From Corallococcus sp. NCRR (lineage in GTDB: Bacteria; Myxococcota; Myxococcia; Myxococcales; Myxococcaceae), in NCBI RefSeq assembly GCF_026965535.1, contig NZ_CP114039.1, positions 8,911,461 through 8,975,460 of the forward strand: 64,000 bases of DNA. The letters run 5' to 3'. This document shows, piece by piece, positions 50,974-60,661 of the stretch. Position 1 is the first letter of the stretch. Every line of letters begins with the position of its first letter. Under the pieces are notes generated by a model. It had not been told where the DNA came from and searched no databases. It worked only from the letters and a program-made list of their open reading frames with translations. A program made the position numbers and the translations under genes.

Positions 50974-53900
50974 CTAGAGCAGGTCGTCCTTCCAGGGCCC
51001 CGTCACCTGCACCGTGCCCGCGGATTCACGGGCCCAGATGGAGGAGTCGTACATCGCCTCCGCCTCCGCGGACGGCAGGGTGAAGCTGCCCGCCGTCACC
51101 GCGCGCACCGCGTAGACGAGCTTCTTCGTCTCATGGGCCTGCAGCGTGCCGAACGCCTCCATGCGGTCATCGCGCACGTTCACGTAGTCGGCGGCCCACA
51201 GCGAATCCGCGTCCACCCAGTCCACGCTGCCGCCGCGCCCCAGGCGAGCGTTCTCGATTTCCCAGCCCGCCGGCAGCCGGTCCACCAGCGCGATGTTCTG
51301 CACGCGCTCGCCCCGGGTGTTGGTCACCTCCAGCTCCACGTAGATGAGGTCCGCCAGCTTCACCGGCCGCGCCTTCAGGTCCAGCGCGGTGCCATCCAGC
51401 GAGCGCCAGGTGCGCTTGAGCGTCAGGCCCTCGCCACCCGCCTTCGCCTCGGGCGTGGTGCGGACGCCCTCGCTGTTGAGGATGAGGTAGACGTTGCCGC
51501 CGCCCTTCTCCTTCAGGTCCAGCGTCATGCTGGCGCGCTCGCTGGCGCGGGCCAGCGCCCACGTGCGGTCCGACACGCGCGCGTCCTTCTCCGCGACAGG
51601 CGCCACCGTCTTGCCCGCCACCGTGAGCGTGGGCGGCGAGAAGCTCGTCGCCGTGCCCTGCAGCCGCTTGCCCAGGCCGGTGATGCCCCAGACCAGCTCC
51701 TGCGTCGAGTAGTACGCCGACGTGCGCGTCGACAACGCCGTCGCCACCATGCGCGCCAGGGGCTCCCCTTCCGGCGCGTCGCCGAAGAGGTCCTGGAAGG
51801 TGCTGAGCATCATCCCGCGCCGGCGCCGGTCCGAATAGAACGACCAGCTGTTGCGGCGGTCATCGGTGACGGTGGACACGTCCGGGTTGCGCAGCTCCTT
51901 CTCGTAGCGGCGGTCGCCGGACAGCCACAGCGCGGCCTTGAGCATGTACAGGTCCTCCTGGTCCTCGCCGCCGAGCGCCGCCTTCTTCGCCGCCGTCTCC
52001 AGCGCGCTCACCATCGCCTGCGCCCGCGCCTTGCGCCCCTTGCCCGCCACCGCGAGCACGTAGTGCATGTACGCCTCCGAGTGCTGGCCGTAGTGGTCGT
52101 CATTCACGCGGCCCTCCTTGCGGGTCAGCTCGTCCCCCATCCACGCGAGGGCGCTCTCCACGCGGTCATCCGGCACCGGGTACTTCAGCTTGCGCGCGTC
52201 CAACAGCATGTGCGTCGCGTAGGCCGTGCCCCAGGCCACCGGCTCCGTCTGGCCCGGCCAGTACGCGAAGCCGCCCGAGGGCGTCTGCATGGACAGCACC
52301 CGGTTGATGCCCGACTGCACCATGTCCTCCACCTTCGCCGTGGAGACCAGCGTCGGATCCACGCGCTCCACCAGCTGGCTGACGAACAGCAGCGGGCGGG
52401 TGGAGGACGTCGTCTGCTCGATGCAGCCGTACGGGTAGCGCACCAGGTACGAGAGGTGCTGGAGCGACTTCGCGTACGGATTGTTCGTCACCCAGACGTT
52501 GGTGCGCTCCGTGGTGGGCACCCACCCGGCGAGCAGCGGCTTCAGGTCCGTGGTGCCCTGCGCCAGCTCCACCTGCTGGATGTGACGCTCACGCGGACCC
52601 GCGGGCGACAGCGGCACGTCCAGTTGCTCCGTGGACGTGTAGCCACCGCCCTCCACCGTCACCACCAGCCGCGCCGCGCCCACCGACTGCACCGCGCGGC
52701 CCTGGAAGACGAAGGTGCGGGACTTGCCGTCCTCCAGCTTCGCGCGGCCCTCGCTCTTGCCCTTGAGCTCCAGCGGCGAGCCCAGGCCGTCCGGCATCGC
52801 GAGCCCCGGCACCGCCAGCGCCTCCGCGGACAGCGACACCTTCACGTCCTGCGCCTTGCCGGACAGGTTGGTGACGAAGACCGGGATTTGAATCTCGTCG
52901 TTCTGGGTGAGGAAGCGCGGCAGCGTCGTCTGGAGCACCAGCGGGTCGCGCACCAGCACCTGCGCGCTGGCCCGGCCAATGCGCTTCGCGCCCGCCGTCA
53001 CCACCATCACCCGCACCGCGCCCCGGTACTGCGGCAGCTTGAAGGGCACCTTCAGCTTGCCGTTGGCGGGCACCTCCACCACACCGCTCCACAGGGCCAC
53101 CGGCTTCACCGGCTGCACGCGGCCTTCCGCGCCGCCCTCGTCACCACCGGTGGAGCTGGAGTTGCCGCCCGGCGGAACCAGCAGCGCCCAGCCCACCGTC
53201 TCGTAGGTCTGGATGCCCAGCGCGCGCCGCGTGAAGATCTCCTTCAGCGGATCCGGGCTCTGGAAGCGCGTGAGGGAGAGGATGCCCTCGTCCACCACCG
53301 CCACGGTGGCGAAGGTGGGGCCCTCCACGCCCTCCACCGCGACGTCCACGGTGAGGGTGTCGTTGCTGCGGACCTCCTTGGGCACCGTCAGCGAGACGGC
53401 CTGGGTGAAGTCCACCGGCTCCAGCGCGATGCTGCCCACGCCGAAGGCGCGGTCGGGCATGAACGCCTGGGCGGATTCCAGGTGCGGGTCCTTCACCAGG
53501 AACGCGCTCACGTACACGTTGGGCGCGTACTCGGACGGCGTGAACGACCAGGACACCTCGCCGGGCTCCACCTGCTTCCACGCGGTGGTGAGCACGCGGT
53601 CGGTCTCCACGGTGAAGAGCACGCGGCCCCGGTAGGGCGCCTTCAACTTCACGGTGAGGGCCTCGCCCACCCTGCCCCTGGCCGGCAGCGAGATGTCCAG
53701 CGCCGTGGGCTTCAGGGGCCGCGGCGTCTGGTCCACGCGCGAGCCCTCGCCCCACCAGTAGTAGCGGCCCTCGCCCTCGATGGCGAGGTCCGTCTGGGTG
53801 TTGCCCGCGCGAGCGCGCACGAGGTAGCCCGCGCCGTCGCGGCCCGGCAGCACCGTGGCGGTGAAGCGGCCGTTCTCCACCTTCACCGTCGCCTCGCCCT

Positions 53901-56685
53901 CACGCTGCGGGCGCAGGTAGCGCTGGTAGCGCTCGTAGCCGGACTCCTCGTCGTAGTAGTAGCCGTAGTTCTCCTCGAGCAGTTGGTACTCCAGCTGCAC
54001 CGTCTTCGGCGCCTTGTCGCCGGTGAAGGGCTGGCCGTTCCAGTCCACCACCACGCCGGTCAGCGTGAAGGGCGTGGCCGCCTTCACCTTCTGCGTGTTG
54101 GCCTGGAGGCCCAGGTAGTACGCCTCCGGGTGCACCGGCACGGTGGCCTCACCGATGGTGGAGCGGCCGCTGCCGGACTCGAAGACGCTGGCCACCGCGG
54201 ACAGCCGCGCCGCGCCCTTCATGGGGCCGGACGCCGCCTGCGCCGGGCAGTTGAGGAGCGCCTGCCCCTTCGCGTCGAGCGTGCCCTTCACCTGCCCCAG
54301 CGTCACGGGCCGGGGCGTATTGCCGTCCTGCCGCCAGACGCCGTAGGTGTACTGGGCGTTCTGCTTGGGCTTGAAGGGCACGGACTCCAGCCGGCACGTC
54401 ATCTCCACCGGGCTGCCCTCGGCGGAGCCGCCGAAGAGGTACGCGGCCTCCACGCCCACCGGAATCTCCGTGCCCTGCACGTAGCCCGGCGCGCTGGCGC
54501 TGGCCGTCACCTTCATGCGCTCCGGGACGAACTCCTCCACGTTCACCGCGTAGGAGGCCAGGTCGCGGTCCGCCACCTTGAGGCGCACCCAGTAGTGGCC
54601 GGTGTCCTGGAACGCCGCGAAGGTCTGGTCGAAGGCCACGAGCCCCGCCGCGTTCGTCTTCAGCGTCACCTTGCGGATTTCGCGCTCGCGCGGGTCGATG
54701 ACGCGCACCTCCACCGGCATGCCCACCGGCGGCGCCAGGTTGTCCTGGCCGCGCAGCACCGCTGCCACGTGCGCGGTGTCACCGGGGCGGTACACGCCGC
54801 GGTCGGACCAGATGGAGGCGCGGTACGGCTGCTCGGCGCGGTACGGCTCGCCCTGCACGTCCGAGTTGGCGATCTCCGTCTTCAGCTCGTCGTACTTGAG
54901 GTACGTCAGCTCGTCGCCCTTGCGCGCCACCAGCGCGAACGGGGCGCTGTCGTCCACGCCGGGCGCGGGCACCTTGAGCTGGCAGCCCGCGTCGCCCTGC
55001 GTGGTGCAGCGGGCCACGGCTTGCCCGCTCTTCTTCACCAGCGTCACCTCCACGCCGGACAGGGGCTCCGTGCTCTCCAGGCCCAGGGCCCAGACCCACA
55101 CCTCGCCGGAGTCCTTGGAGCCCACGGCGGGACCGCCGCGCTTGGCCACGAGGCTCAGGTCGGTGAGCAGGATGCGGGCGGCGGCCTTGTAGTCGCCGCG
55201 CTCGGCCAGGATTTCGACCAGGCCGCGCGTGTTCGCGGGCACCAGCGACGCCACGTCGATGTACGTGGTGAGCAGCGCGTCCGGCGTGGACTTGAGCGGC
55301 ACGTTCTTGCGCACCAGCACGTTGCTCGTCCGCTCGTCCGCGCTCTCCGAGTAGTCACTGCCCATCCAGAAGACGAGGTTCTCCGGCGGGATGTTGCGCA
55401 CCGTGAGCGTCACCTCTTCCAGGTTGAGGTGCTGCAGGGGCAGGTTGCGCCACGCGCTGCGCGGCAGGTAGCGGCCGTTGGCGTTGAAGCGCACCTGGGA
55501 CTGGCGCGCGGGCACGGAGAAGCCGCGCGACCAGGCGCCCATGAGCGTGCCGCCGCCCACGGACAGCGTGCCCTCCGCGATGGAGAGCGTGTGGGGGCCG
55601 CGCTTGAAGTCACCGAAGATGCGGAAGCCGCGCCGCGACGGGGCCACGGTGAACTTCACCTTGGGCTTGAAGCGGATGGCGTCCTGGGCCACCGCGTCGC
55701 TCAAGCTGCAGCCCTTGTTGTCATCGTCGTAGTAGTACGAGTCCCACTGCTCGTCGGTGGGGCTCGCCGGGGCGTCCGCCGCCACGTCGCGGCAGCTCAC
55801 CTCGTAGAAGTAGCCGCTGGAGCCCTCCTGGAGGCTCACGTAGGTGATGTCCAGGCGCTTGCCGCCGTTCAAACCGAAGCTGCTCGTGGCCGCGGGCGCC
55901 TGCACGGTGGAGGCGCCGCCCACGGGCGTCAGCCCCTCGCGCAGGGAGAACTGCACCGTCGCGCCGGGCTTGAGCTTCGGGTGGGTGAGCGCCACGGACA
56001 GGGAGTTGCGCGTGTCCGCGCGGGTGCTCCACTTCACGTCGCTGATGGCGCTGTCGCCCACGCGGAAGCTGGTGCGGGAGCGCACCGCGGCCAGCTCCAC
56101 CGGACCGGAGAAGTCCACGTGCGCTTCCACCAGCCCCTTCAGGGGGTCCATGCGCGTGGGGTAGACCTGGGAGAACTTGAAGGCGTAGGTCGTGAAGTTG
56201 TAGCGCCACTCGCGCGCGGACGACGGCTTGATGATGCCCCCGTCGGTGTTCACCGCGTCCACGGACACCGTGTACGTCGTGCCGGCGGCGAAGCCGGTGG
56301 ACGGCGTGAAGAGCAGCGACGACGGGCCCGTCCAGCGCAGGCTGCCCGGGACCTCCGGCGACACCGTGACGACGCTGCCGTCGACGCTCTCGTAGCGCGG
56401 GCGCACCGGCAGCGCGAACTCGATGACGACGCCCGTGGGCACGGCGTTCTCGCTGGCCAGCTCGTGGATGACGGGCGTGAGCTTCGCGGCCTGCACCGGC
56501 GCGGGCGTGGACGGGGACGGGGTGCCGGCGTCGGTCGCCATGGCGGTCGATGACTCAGCGGGCGGCGTCTTCGCGGGCTCTTGCTTGCAGCCGGCGGCGA
56601 GCGCGCCCACGAGCAACGCCGGCAGGAGCCAGCGGGCACGGGGCGTGCGCGCGGCCTTCGGCGGGACTGCGGACTGCGGGGACAT
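50974..56685 (-). CDS. bacterial alpha-2-macroglobulin lipoprotein with thioester
   Basis: A 1903-residue lipoprotein. The signal ends in GALAAGC (Cys33), preceded by the start ATG at 56685 with GGAGGAAAC. Many beta-rich MG domains follow. The thioester motif YGCIEQ is intact with Cys1421, and the alpha-toroid with QTPSGGFAYWPGQTEPVAWG lies after it. The protein should trap proteases that enter the periplasm. Together with PBP1C it forms a repair-and-defence pair at the wall. The upstream open frame to 56859 has no coding character. An antisense open frame spans most of the gene and is a shadow. Confidence 0.94.
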   Translation of the reverse strand: MSPQSAVPPKAARTPRARWLLPALLVGALAAGCKQEPAKTPPAESSTAMATDAGTPSPSTPAPVQAAKLTPVIHELASENAVPTGVVIEFALPVRPRYESVDGSVVTVSPEVPGSLRWTGPSSLLFTPSTGFAAGTTYTVSVDAVNTDGGIIKPSSAREWRYNFTTYAFKFSQVYPTRMDPLKGLVEAHVDFSGPVELAAVRSRTSFRVGDSAISDVKWSTRADTRNSLSVALTHPKLKPGATVQFSLREGLTPVGGASTVQAPAATSSFGLNGGKRLDITYVSLQEGSSGYFYEVSCRDVAADAPASPTDEQWDSYYYDDDNKGCSLSDAVAQDAIRFKPKVKFTVAPSRRGFRIFGDFKRGPHTLSIAEGTLSVGGGTLMGAWSRGFSVPARQSQVRFNANGRYLPRSAWRNLPLQHLNLEEVTLTVRNIPPENLVFWMGSDYSESADERTSNVLVRKNVPLKSTPDALLTTYIDVASLVPANTRGLVEILAERGDYKAAARILLTDLSLVAKRGGPAVGSKDSGEVWVWALGLESTEPLSGVEVTLVKKSGQAVARCTTQGDAGCQLKVPAPGVDDSAPFALVARKGDELTYLKYDELKTEIANSDVQGEPYRAEQPYRASIWSDRGVYRPGDTAHVAAVLRGQDNLAPPVGMPVEVRVIDPREREIRKVTLKTNAAGLVAFDQTFAAFQDTGHYWVRLKVADRDLASYAVNVEEFVPERMKVTASASAPGYVQGTEIPVGVEAAYLFGGSAEGSPVEMTCRLESVPFKPKQNAQYTYGVWRQDGNTPRPVTLGQVKGTLDAKGQALLNCPAQAASGPMKGAARLSAVASVFESGSGRSTIGEATVPVHPEAYYLGLQANTQKVKAATPFTLTGVVVDWNGQPFTGDKAPKTVQLEYQLLEENYGYYYDEESGYERYQRYLRPQREGEATVKVENGRFTATVLPGRDGAGYLVRARAGNTQTDLAIEGEGRYYWWGEGSRVDQTPRPLKPTALDISLPARGRVGEALTVKLKAPYRGRVLFTVETDRVLTTAWKQVEPGEVSWSFTPSEYAPNVYVSAFLVKDPHLESAQAFMPDRAFGVGSIALEPVDFTQAVSLTVPKEVRSNDTLTVDVAVEGVEGPTFATVAVVDEGILSLTRFQSPDPLKEIFTRRALGIQTYETVGWALLVPPGGNSSSTGGDEGGAEGRVQPVKPVALWSGVVEVPANGKLKVPFKLPQYRGAVRVMVVTAGAKRIGRASAQVLVRDPLVLQTTLPRFLTQNDEIQIPVFVTNLSGKAQDVKVSLSAEALAVPGLAMPDGLGSPLELKGKSEGRAKLEDGKSRTFVFQGRAVQSVGAARLVVTVEGGGYTSTEQLDVPLSPAGPRERHIQQVELAQGTTDLKPLLAGWVPTTERTNVWVTNNPYAKSLQHLSYLVRYPYGCIEQTTSSTRPLLFVSQLVERVDPTLVSTAKVEDMVQSGINRVLSMQTPSGGFAYWPGQTEPVAWGTAYATHMLLDARKLKYPVPDDRVESALAWMGDELTRKEGRVNDDHYGQHSEAYMHYVLAVAGKGRKARAQAMVSALETAAKKAALGGEDQEDLYMLKAALWLSGDRRYEKELRNPDVSTVTDDRRNSWSFYSDRRRRGMMLSTFQDLFGDAPEGEPLARMVATALSTRTSAYYSTQELVWGITGLGKRLQGTATSFSPPTLTVAGKTVAPVAEKDARVSDRTWALARASERASMTLDLKEKGGGNVYLILNSEGVRTTPEAKAGGEGLTLKRTWRSLDGTALDLKARPVKLADLIYVELEVTNTRGERVQNIALVDRLPAGWEIENARLGRGGSVDWVDADSLWAADYVNVRDDRMEAFGTLQAHETKKLVYAVRAVTAGSFTLPSAEAEAMYDSSIWARESAGTVQVTGPWKDDLL

Positions 56686-56955
56686 GTTTCCTCCAGGGGG
56701 TGGCGGCGGAACCGATTTCATGCCGCGTGCCGCGCGTGGGGCCGAGGAGGCGCACGGGAAGTGCGGCCCGGCGACCACGTGCCGGCGCTCCCCCATGCGC
56801 GTCCGCGGGCCCACAGGGTGTCCGGGCAGCCACACTCGCGGGTGGCCTGCTGGACGCACGGGACGCGGGATTTCGCGGTGCAGACTGGCGGTGAGACACC
56901 TCGAAGGTCAACAGGGGTCCCTGCGACGTGCACCGGGGCGGTAGGGTGCGCGGCC

Positions 56956-57687
56956 ATGGTGCTGCCCGTCCGATTCGTCCTCATGCGCCCGCGCAACGCG
57001 GAGAACCTGGGTGCCGCCGCCCGCGCCCTGAAGAACTGCGGCCTGTCCGACTGGGCCTGGGTGACGCCGGAGGTGGAGGACCTGGGCCCCGCCCACCGGC
57101 TCGCGGTGCACGCGGAGGACGTGCTGGGTGGGGTGAAGCGCCCGGACTCGCTGGACGCGGCGGTGTCCGACTGCGTCTGGGTGGTGGGGACCAGCTCCCG
57201 CAAGGTGGAGGGAAAGCGCCGCCTGTCGCCCAGGGCCGTGGGGGAGGAGCTGGTGGCGAGGGCCAGGCAGGGGCCGGTGGCGCTCGTCTTCGGGGATGAG
57301 AGAAGCGGCCTCACCAACGCGGAGGTGGAGCGCTGCCACGACCTGTCCGCGGTGCCCACCGCGCCAGAGCAGCCCTCCATCAACCTGGCGCAGGCGGTGC
57401 TGCTCTACGCCTACGAGGTCCGCATGGCGCACCTGGCGGACAGCGCGCCGCCGCCGGGTCCCCTGCCCCTGGCCGCCACGGACGCGGAGCTCTCACGCGT
57501 GGAGGCGACGCTGGAGACGCTCCTGAGCGCGGGCGGATTCCTCGTGGACGAGAAGCCCGGACGTACGGCGGTGCGGGACCTGGTCGCGCCGCTGCGTCGC
57601 TCCCGGCTCACGCGCCACGAGGCCCGCCTCTGGCTGGCGGCGCTGCACACCGTGCGCAAGCACTTCCCGGGCAGGGACGACCCCTGA
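56956..57687 (+). CDS. TrmJ-like SPOUT RNA methyltransferase
   Basis: A 243-residue protein of the SpoU/TrmH class. The N-terminal block is RFVLMRPRNAENLGAAARAL; the knot region reads VALVFGDERSGLTNAEVERC and PSINLAQAVLLYAYEVRMA. These are the AdoMet-binding motifs of TrmJ, which makes the 2'-O-methyl group at tRNA position 32. A C-terminal helical part (about 175-243) includes LETLLSAGGFLVDEKPGRTA. The long upstream open frame is not coding. It is divergent from the alpha-2-macroglobulin gene, with 270 bp between that shows no further gene. Confidence 0.88.
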   Translation: MVLPVRFVLMRPRNAENLGAAARALKNCGLSDWAWVTPEVEDLGPAHRLAVHAEDVLGGVKRPDSLDAAVSDCVWVVGTSSRKVEGKRRLSPRAVGEELVARARQGPVALVFGDERSGLTNAEVERCHDLSAVPTAPEQPSINLAQAVLLYAYEVRMAHLADSAPPPGPLPLAATDAELSRVEATLETLLSAGGFLVDEKPGRTAVRDLVAPLRRSRLTRHEARLWLAALHTVRKHFPGRDDP

Positions 57688-57779
57688 GCAGGCGGGGGGA
57701 CTCGCGGCCCCGCGCGGCGGGATGCCCGCGCGTCGCTACCTTTCCGGGAACGTCCGAACCGCACGGAAGGGAGCACCGC

Positions 57780-58007
57780 GTGAACCACATGCCCTACGAG
57801 TCGATGATCGTGGGAGGCACCGAGCCCAGCCCTGGCCGTCAGGCGCCAGCCCCCGAGGAGATTCTCGAGGAACCCGGCCGCACGCCTGGGACGGCGGAGG
57901 ACGGCGGGCTGGAGGAGGAGCCCCACCGCATCGCGAACGGCGACGAGCCGGGCCCGACGCCGGGCTCCGCCGAGGGGGATGACCCCGACGAGCCGGTCCG
58001 CCGCTAA
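57780..58007 (+). CDS. small acidic disordered protein
   Basis: A 75-residue, Glu/Asp/Pro/Gly-rich protein from a GTG start with GGAAGGGAG about 7 nt upstream. ATG at 57789 is an alternative. Two near repeats are present (PGRTPGTAEDGGLEE and PGPTPGSAEGDDPDE). No family is known. It lies between the methyltransferase and the pseudouridine synthase genes, on the same strand. Translation is plausible because of the strong ribosome-binding site, but not proven. Confidence 0.55.
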   Translation: MNHMPYESMIVGGTEPSPGRQAPAPEEILEEPGRTPGTAEDGGLEEEPHRIANGDEPGPTPGSAEGDDPDEPVRR

Positions 58008-58054
58008 CGGAAGGAACACGCCGCCGCCTCAAGCGCGGCTACAGTGCCGCGCCC

Positions 58055-58849
58055 ATGGCTCGCAAGTCCGAACGGCCCCCGAAGTCCCCGCCCCGCCCCA
58101 ACCGCTGGGAGGGCAAGGAGAAGCCGGACTGGCTCTCCCGCGCGCTCGCCCGCGCGGGCGCCATGCCCCAGGACGAGGCGGAGGCCGCCATCAAGGCGGG
58201 CCGCGTGACGGTCAACGGCCGCGTGGCGACCACGCCCCTGACGCCCGTGCCGCCCGACGCCGTCATCAAGGTGGACGGGATGCCGGTGCGCAAGGGCACG
58301 CCCACGCACGTGCTGGCCTTCCACAAGCCCGCGGGGGTGCTGACCTCCACCGCGCGCCAGCACCGCACGGGCACGGTGTTCGAACTGCTCCTGCCCCAAC
58401 TGCCCCTGGAGCTGAACCGCTTCACCTGGCACGCCGTGGGCCGGCTGGACGTGGACACCACGGGCCTGTTGCTCTTCACCAACGACGACAAGCTGGTGGC
58501 CCACGCCACGTCCCCGGAGACGAACCTGCCCAAGCGCTACGTGGCCACGGTGTTCAGCACCGCGGACGACGCGAAGGTGGAGCCGCTGCGCCAGGGGATG
58601 ATGCTGGATGACGGCCCCGCCCGCCCCGCCAAGGTGCGCGTGCGCGACGAGCACACGGTGGAGGTGACGCTCACCGAAGGCCGCCACCACCAGGTGAAGC
58701 GCATGCTGGGCGCCGTGGGGCTGCCCGCCCGCGCGCTCCACCGGGAGGCCGTGGGCGACATCACCCTGGACGACATCCCCGAGGGCGGCTTCCGGCTGCT
58801 CACCGAGGAGGAGGTCCGCGAGAAGCTGAATTACTCGGGCCGGGACTGA
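58055..58849 (+). CDS. RsuA/RluB-family pseudouridine synthase
   Basis: A 264-residue enzyme. An S4 RNA-binding domain (about 25-75: WLSRALARAGAMPQDEAEAA, RVTVNGRVA) precedes the catalytic domain with HAVGRLDVDTTGLLLFTND, which contains the active-site Asp, and the C-terminal EGRHHQVKRMLGAVG. It converts a uridine of 16S or 23S rRNA to pseudouridine; which one cannot be told. A basic Pro-rich leader of 25 residues is present. Confidence 0.9.
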   Translation: MARKSERPPKSPPRPNRWEGKEKPDWLSRALARAGAMPQDEAEAAIKAGRVTVNGRVATTPLTPVPPDAVIKVDGMPVRKGTPTHVLAFHKPAGVLTSTARQHRTGTVFELLLPQLPLELNRFTWHAVGRLDVDTTGLLLFTNDDKLVAHATSPETNLPKRYVATVFSTADDAKVEPLRQGMMLDDGPARPAKVRVRDEHTVEVTLTEGRHHQVKRMLGAVGLPARALHREAVGDITLDDIPEGGFRLLTEEEVREKLNYSGRD

Positions 58850-58893
58850 CTTCCCGGTGCCCTGGCCCCCCGGCCTGGGGTTAGGGTGGGCCC

Positions 58894-60297
58894 ATGGCGG
58901 ACTTCGACCTGGTGGTCATCGGCTCAGGCCCCGCGGGTGAATGGGGCGCGGTGCAGGCCTCGCTCGCGGGGAAGCGGGTGGCGGTGGTGGAGCGGGAGCC
59001 GGTGCTCGGCGGCACCGCGGCCAACACCGGCACCCTCCCCTCCAAGACGCTGCGCGAGACAGCGCTGCACCTGTCCGGCTTCAAGGCGCGCGGCCTCTAC
59101 AGCGTGGACGCGACGCTGCGCCACGAGGCCACCGTCTCCGACTTCCTCTTCCGCGAGCGCCGCGTGAAGCAGATGGAGCGAGAGCGCATCCACAAGAACC
59201 TCCAGCGCCACGGCGTGACGCTGTTCCAGGGCGCCGGCTCCTTCGTGGACGCGAACACCGTCGCGGTGAAGCGCGAGGGCGCGGAGGTCGCCCGGCTCAC
59301 CGCCGGCACCGTCCTCATCGCCACCGGCTCCACGCCCTACCGCCCGCCGATGTACCCCTTCGGCGACCCGCGCGTGCACGACTCGGATGAGATCCTCGAC
59401 ATCACCACCCTGCCCCGCACGCTGGTGGTGGTGGGCGGCGGCGTCATCGGCTGCGAGTACGCGTGCATGTTCGCCGCGCTGGGCATCCCGGTGACGCTGG
59501 TGGAGGTGAAGAACGACCTGCTCAACTTCCTGGACGCGGAGATCGGCCAACTGCTCCGCGACTGCATGGAGACGCTGGGCGTCCGGCTGCGCCTGGGCCA
59601 GACGGTGGAGTCCGCGCACGTGCCGGAGTCCCACACGGAGCCCATCCGCCTGAAGCTGTCCACGGGCGAGGTCCTGGAGGCGGATCAGGTGCTGGTCGCC
59701 TCCGGCCGCACCGCGAACACCGCGGGCCTGGGCATCGAGGCGCTGGGCGTGAAGCAGGGCAAGCGCGGCCAGATTGAAGTGGGGCTCGCGTACCAGACGG
59801 CCGTGCCGCACATCTATGCGGTGGGGGACGTCATCGGCTTCCCCGCGCTGGCCTCCACGTCCATGGAACAGGCCCGCATCGCGGTGGAGCACGCCTTCGG
59901 CCCGGGCAAGCGCACGCTCACGCCCATCCTGCCCTACGGCATCTACACCATCCCGGAGGTGTCCATGGCCGGCGACTCGGAGGAGTCGCTGCGCGCGCGG
60001 AGCGTCCCCTACGTCGTCGGCCGCGCCACCTTCGACACCAACCCGCGCGGGCAGATCATCGGGGAGAAGCAGGGCCTGCTGAAGCTGCTCTTCCACCGCG
60101 ACGACCTGAAGCTCCTGGGCGTGCACGTGCTGGGAGAGCAGGCCTCGGAGCTGGTGCACGTGGGGCTCACCGCGCTGCTCACCGGCGCCACCGCGCAGCT
60201 CTTCGTGGAGACCTGCTTCAACTACCCGACGCTGTCGGAGGCCTACAAGGCCGCCACCTACGACGCGTTGGATCAGGTCCGCGTGAGCAGCGCCTGA
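58894..60297 (+). CDS. sthA: soluble pyridine-nucleotide transhydrogenase (SthA type)
   Basis: A 467-residue flavoprotein of the disulfide-reductase fold. FAD site: DLVVIGSGPAGEWGAV (about 5-20). The segment GGTAANTGTLPSKTLRE has no redox Cys pair, as in SthA rather than lipoamide dehydrogenase. The NAD(P) site is LVVVGGGVIGCEYACMFAAL, and the second FAD site IYAVGDVIGFPALASTSMEQ. It balances NADH and NADPH pools in the cytosol. It starts 44 bp after the pseudouridine synthase. Confidence 0.92.
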   Translation: MADFDLVVIGSGPAGEWGAVQASLAGKRVAVVEREPVLGGTAANTGTLPSKTLRETALHLSGFKARGLYSVDATLRHEATVSDFLFRERRVKQMERERIHKNLQRHGVTLFQGAGSFVDANTVAVKREGAEVARLTAGTVLIATGSTPYRPPMYPFGDPRVHDSDEILDITTLPRTLVVVGGGVIGCEYACMFAALGIPVTLVEVKNDLLNFLDAEIGQLLRDCMETLGVRLRLGQTVESAHVPESHTEPIRLKLSTGEVLEADQVLVASGRTANTAGLGIEALGVKQGKRGQIEVGLAYQTAVPHIYAVGDVIGFPALASTSMEQARIAVEHAFGPGKRTLTPILPYGIYTIPEVSMAGDSEESLRARSVPYVVGRATFDTNPRGQIIGEKQGLLKLLFHRDDLKLLGVHVLGEQASELVHVGLTALLTGATAQLFVETCFNYPTLSEAYKAATYDALDQVRVSSA

Positions 60298-60312
60298 TTC
60301 AACGCGGAGCCG

Positions 60313-60651
60313 CTAGCGCGAGTCCTTGAGGCTGCCCACCGTGAGGCCCGACTCGCGGGGGGCCACCCGGTTCACCCCGTCCGAGGACACCCGGGCCAGC
60401 GGGGGCGCGGCGGCGGGTGCCAGGGCCTTCGAGGCCGCGACCCTGGGGGCCGCCCCCTTCGAACCGCCGCCCTGCCCCGGCGCGCCCTGGAGCAGCGAGC
60501 GGATCCGCTCCCAGCGGACCTTCTCCTCCGCCACCAGCCGCACCAGCTCCTCGCGGGCGCCCGCGTCCGGCAGGTCCGCGGCGGCCGCCGCCACCTTGTC
60601 CATGAAGGGCAGCAGGTATCCGAAGTCCCGGTCGAAATTGGGGGTCGCCAT
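60313..60651 (-). CDS. small conserved-looking protein of unknown function
   Basis: A 112-residue protein. The N-terminal half is helical (FGYLLPFMDKVAAAAADLPD, LVRLVAEEKVRWERIRSLLQ); the rest is Gly/Ala/Pro/Ser-rich and likely disordered. No signal or membrane segment. ATG at 60651 is used; GTG at 60660 is in frame. It lies 10 bp after the SnoaL-like gene and is probably co-transcribed. No function can be given. Confidence 0.6.
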   Translation of the reverse strand: MATPNFDRDFGYLLPFMDKVAAAAADLPDAGAREELVRLVAEEKVRWERIRSLLQGAPGQGGGSKGAAPRVAASKALAPAAAPPLARVSSDGVNRVAPRESGLTVGSLKDSR

Positions 60652-60661
60652 GGGGGGCACC

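Noticed and set aside
50773..56553. A 1926-residue open frame on the plus strand opposite the alpha-2-macroglobulin gene
   Set aside because: It is His/Arg/Val/Leu/Ala-rich with no domain, as expected for the antisense frame of a high-GC gene. The minus-strand frame has a signal peptide, MG domains and a thioester.
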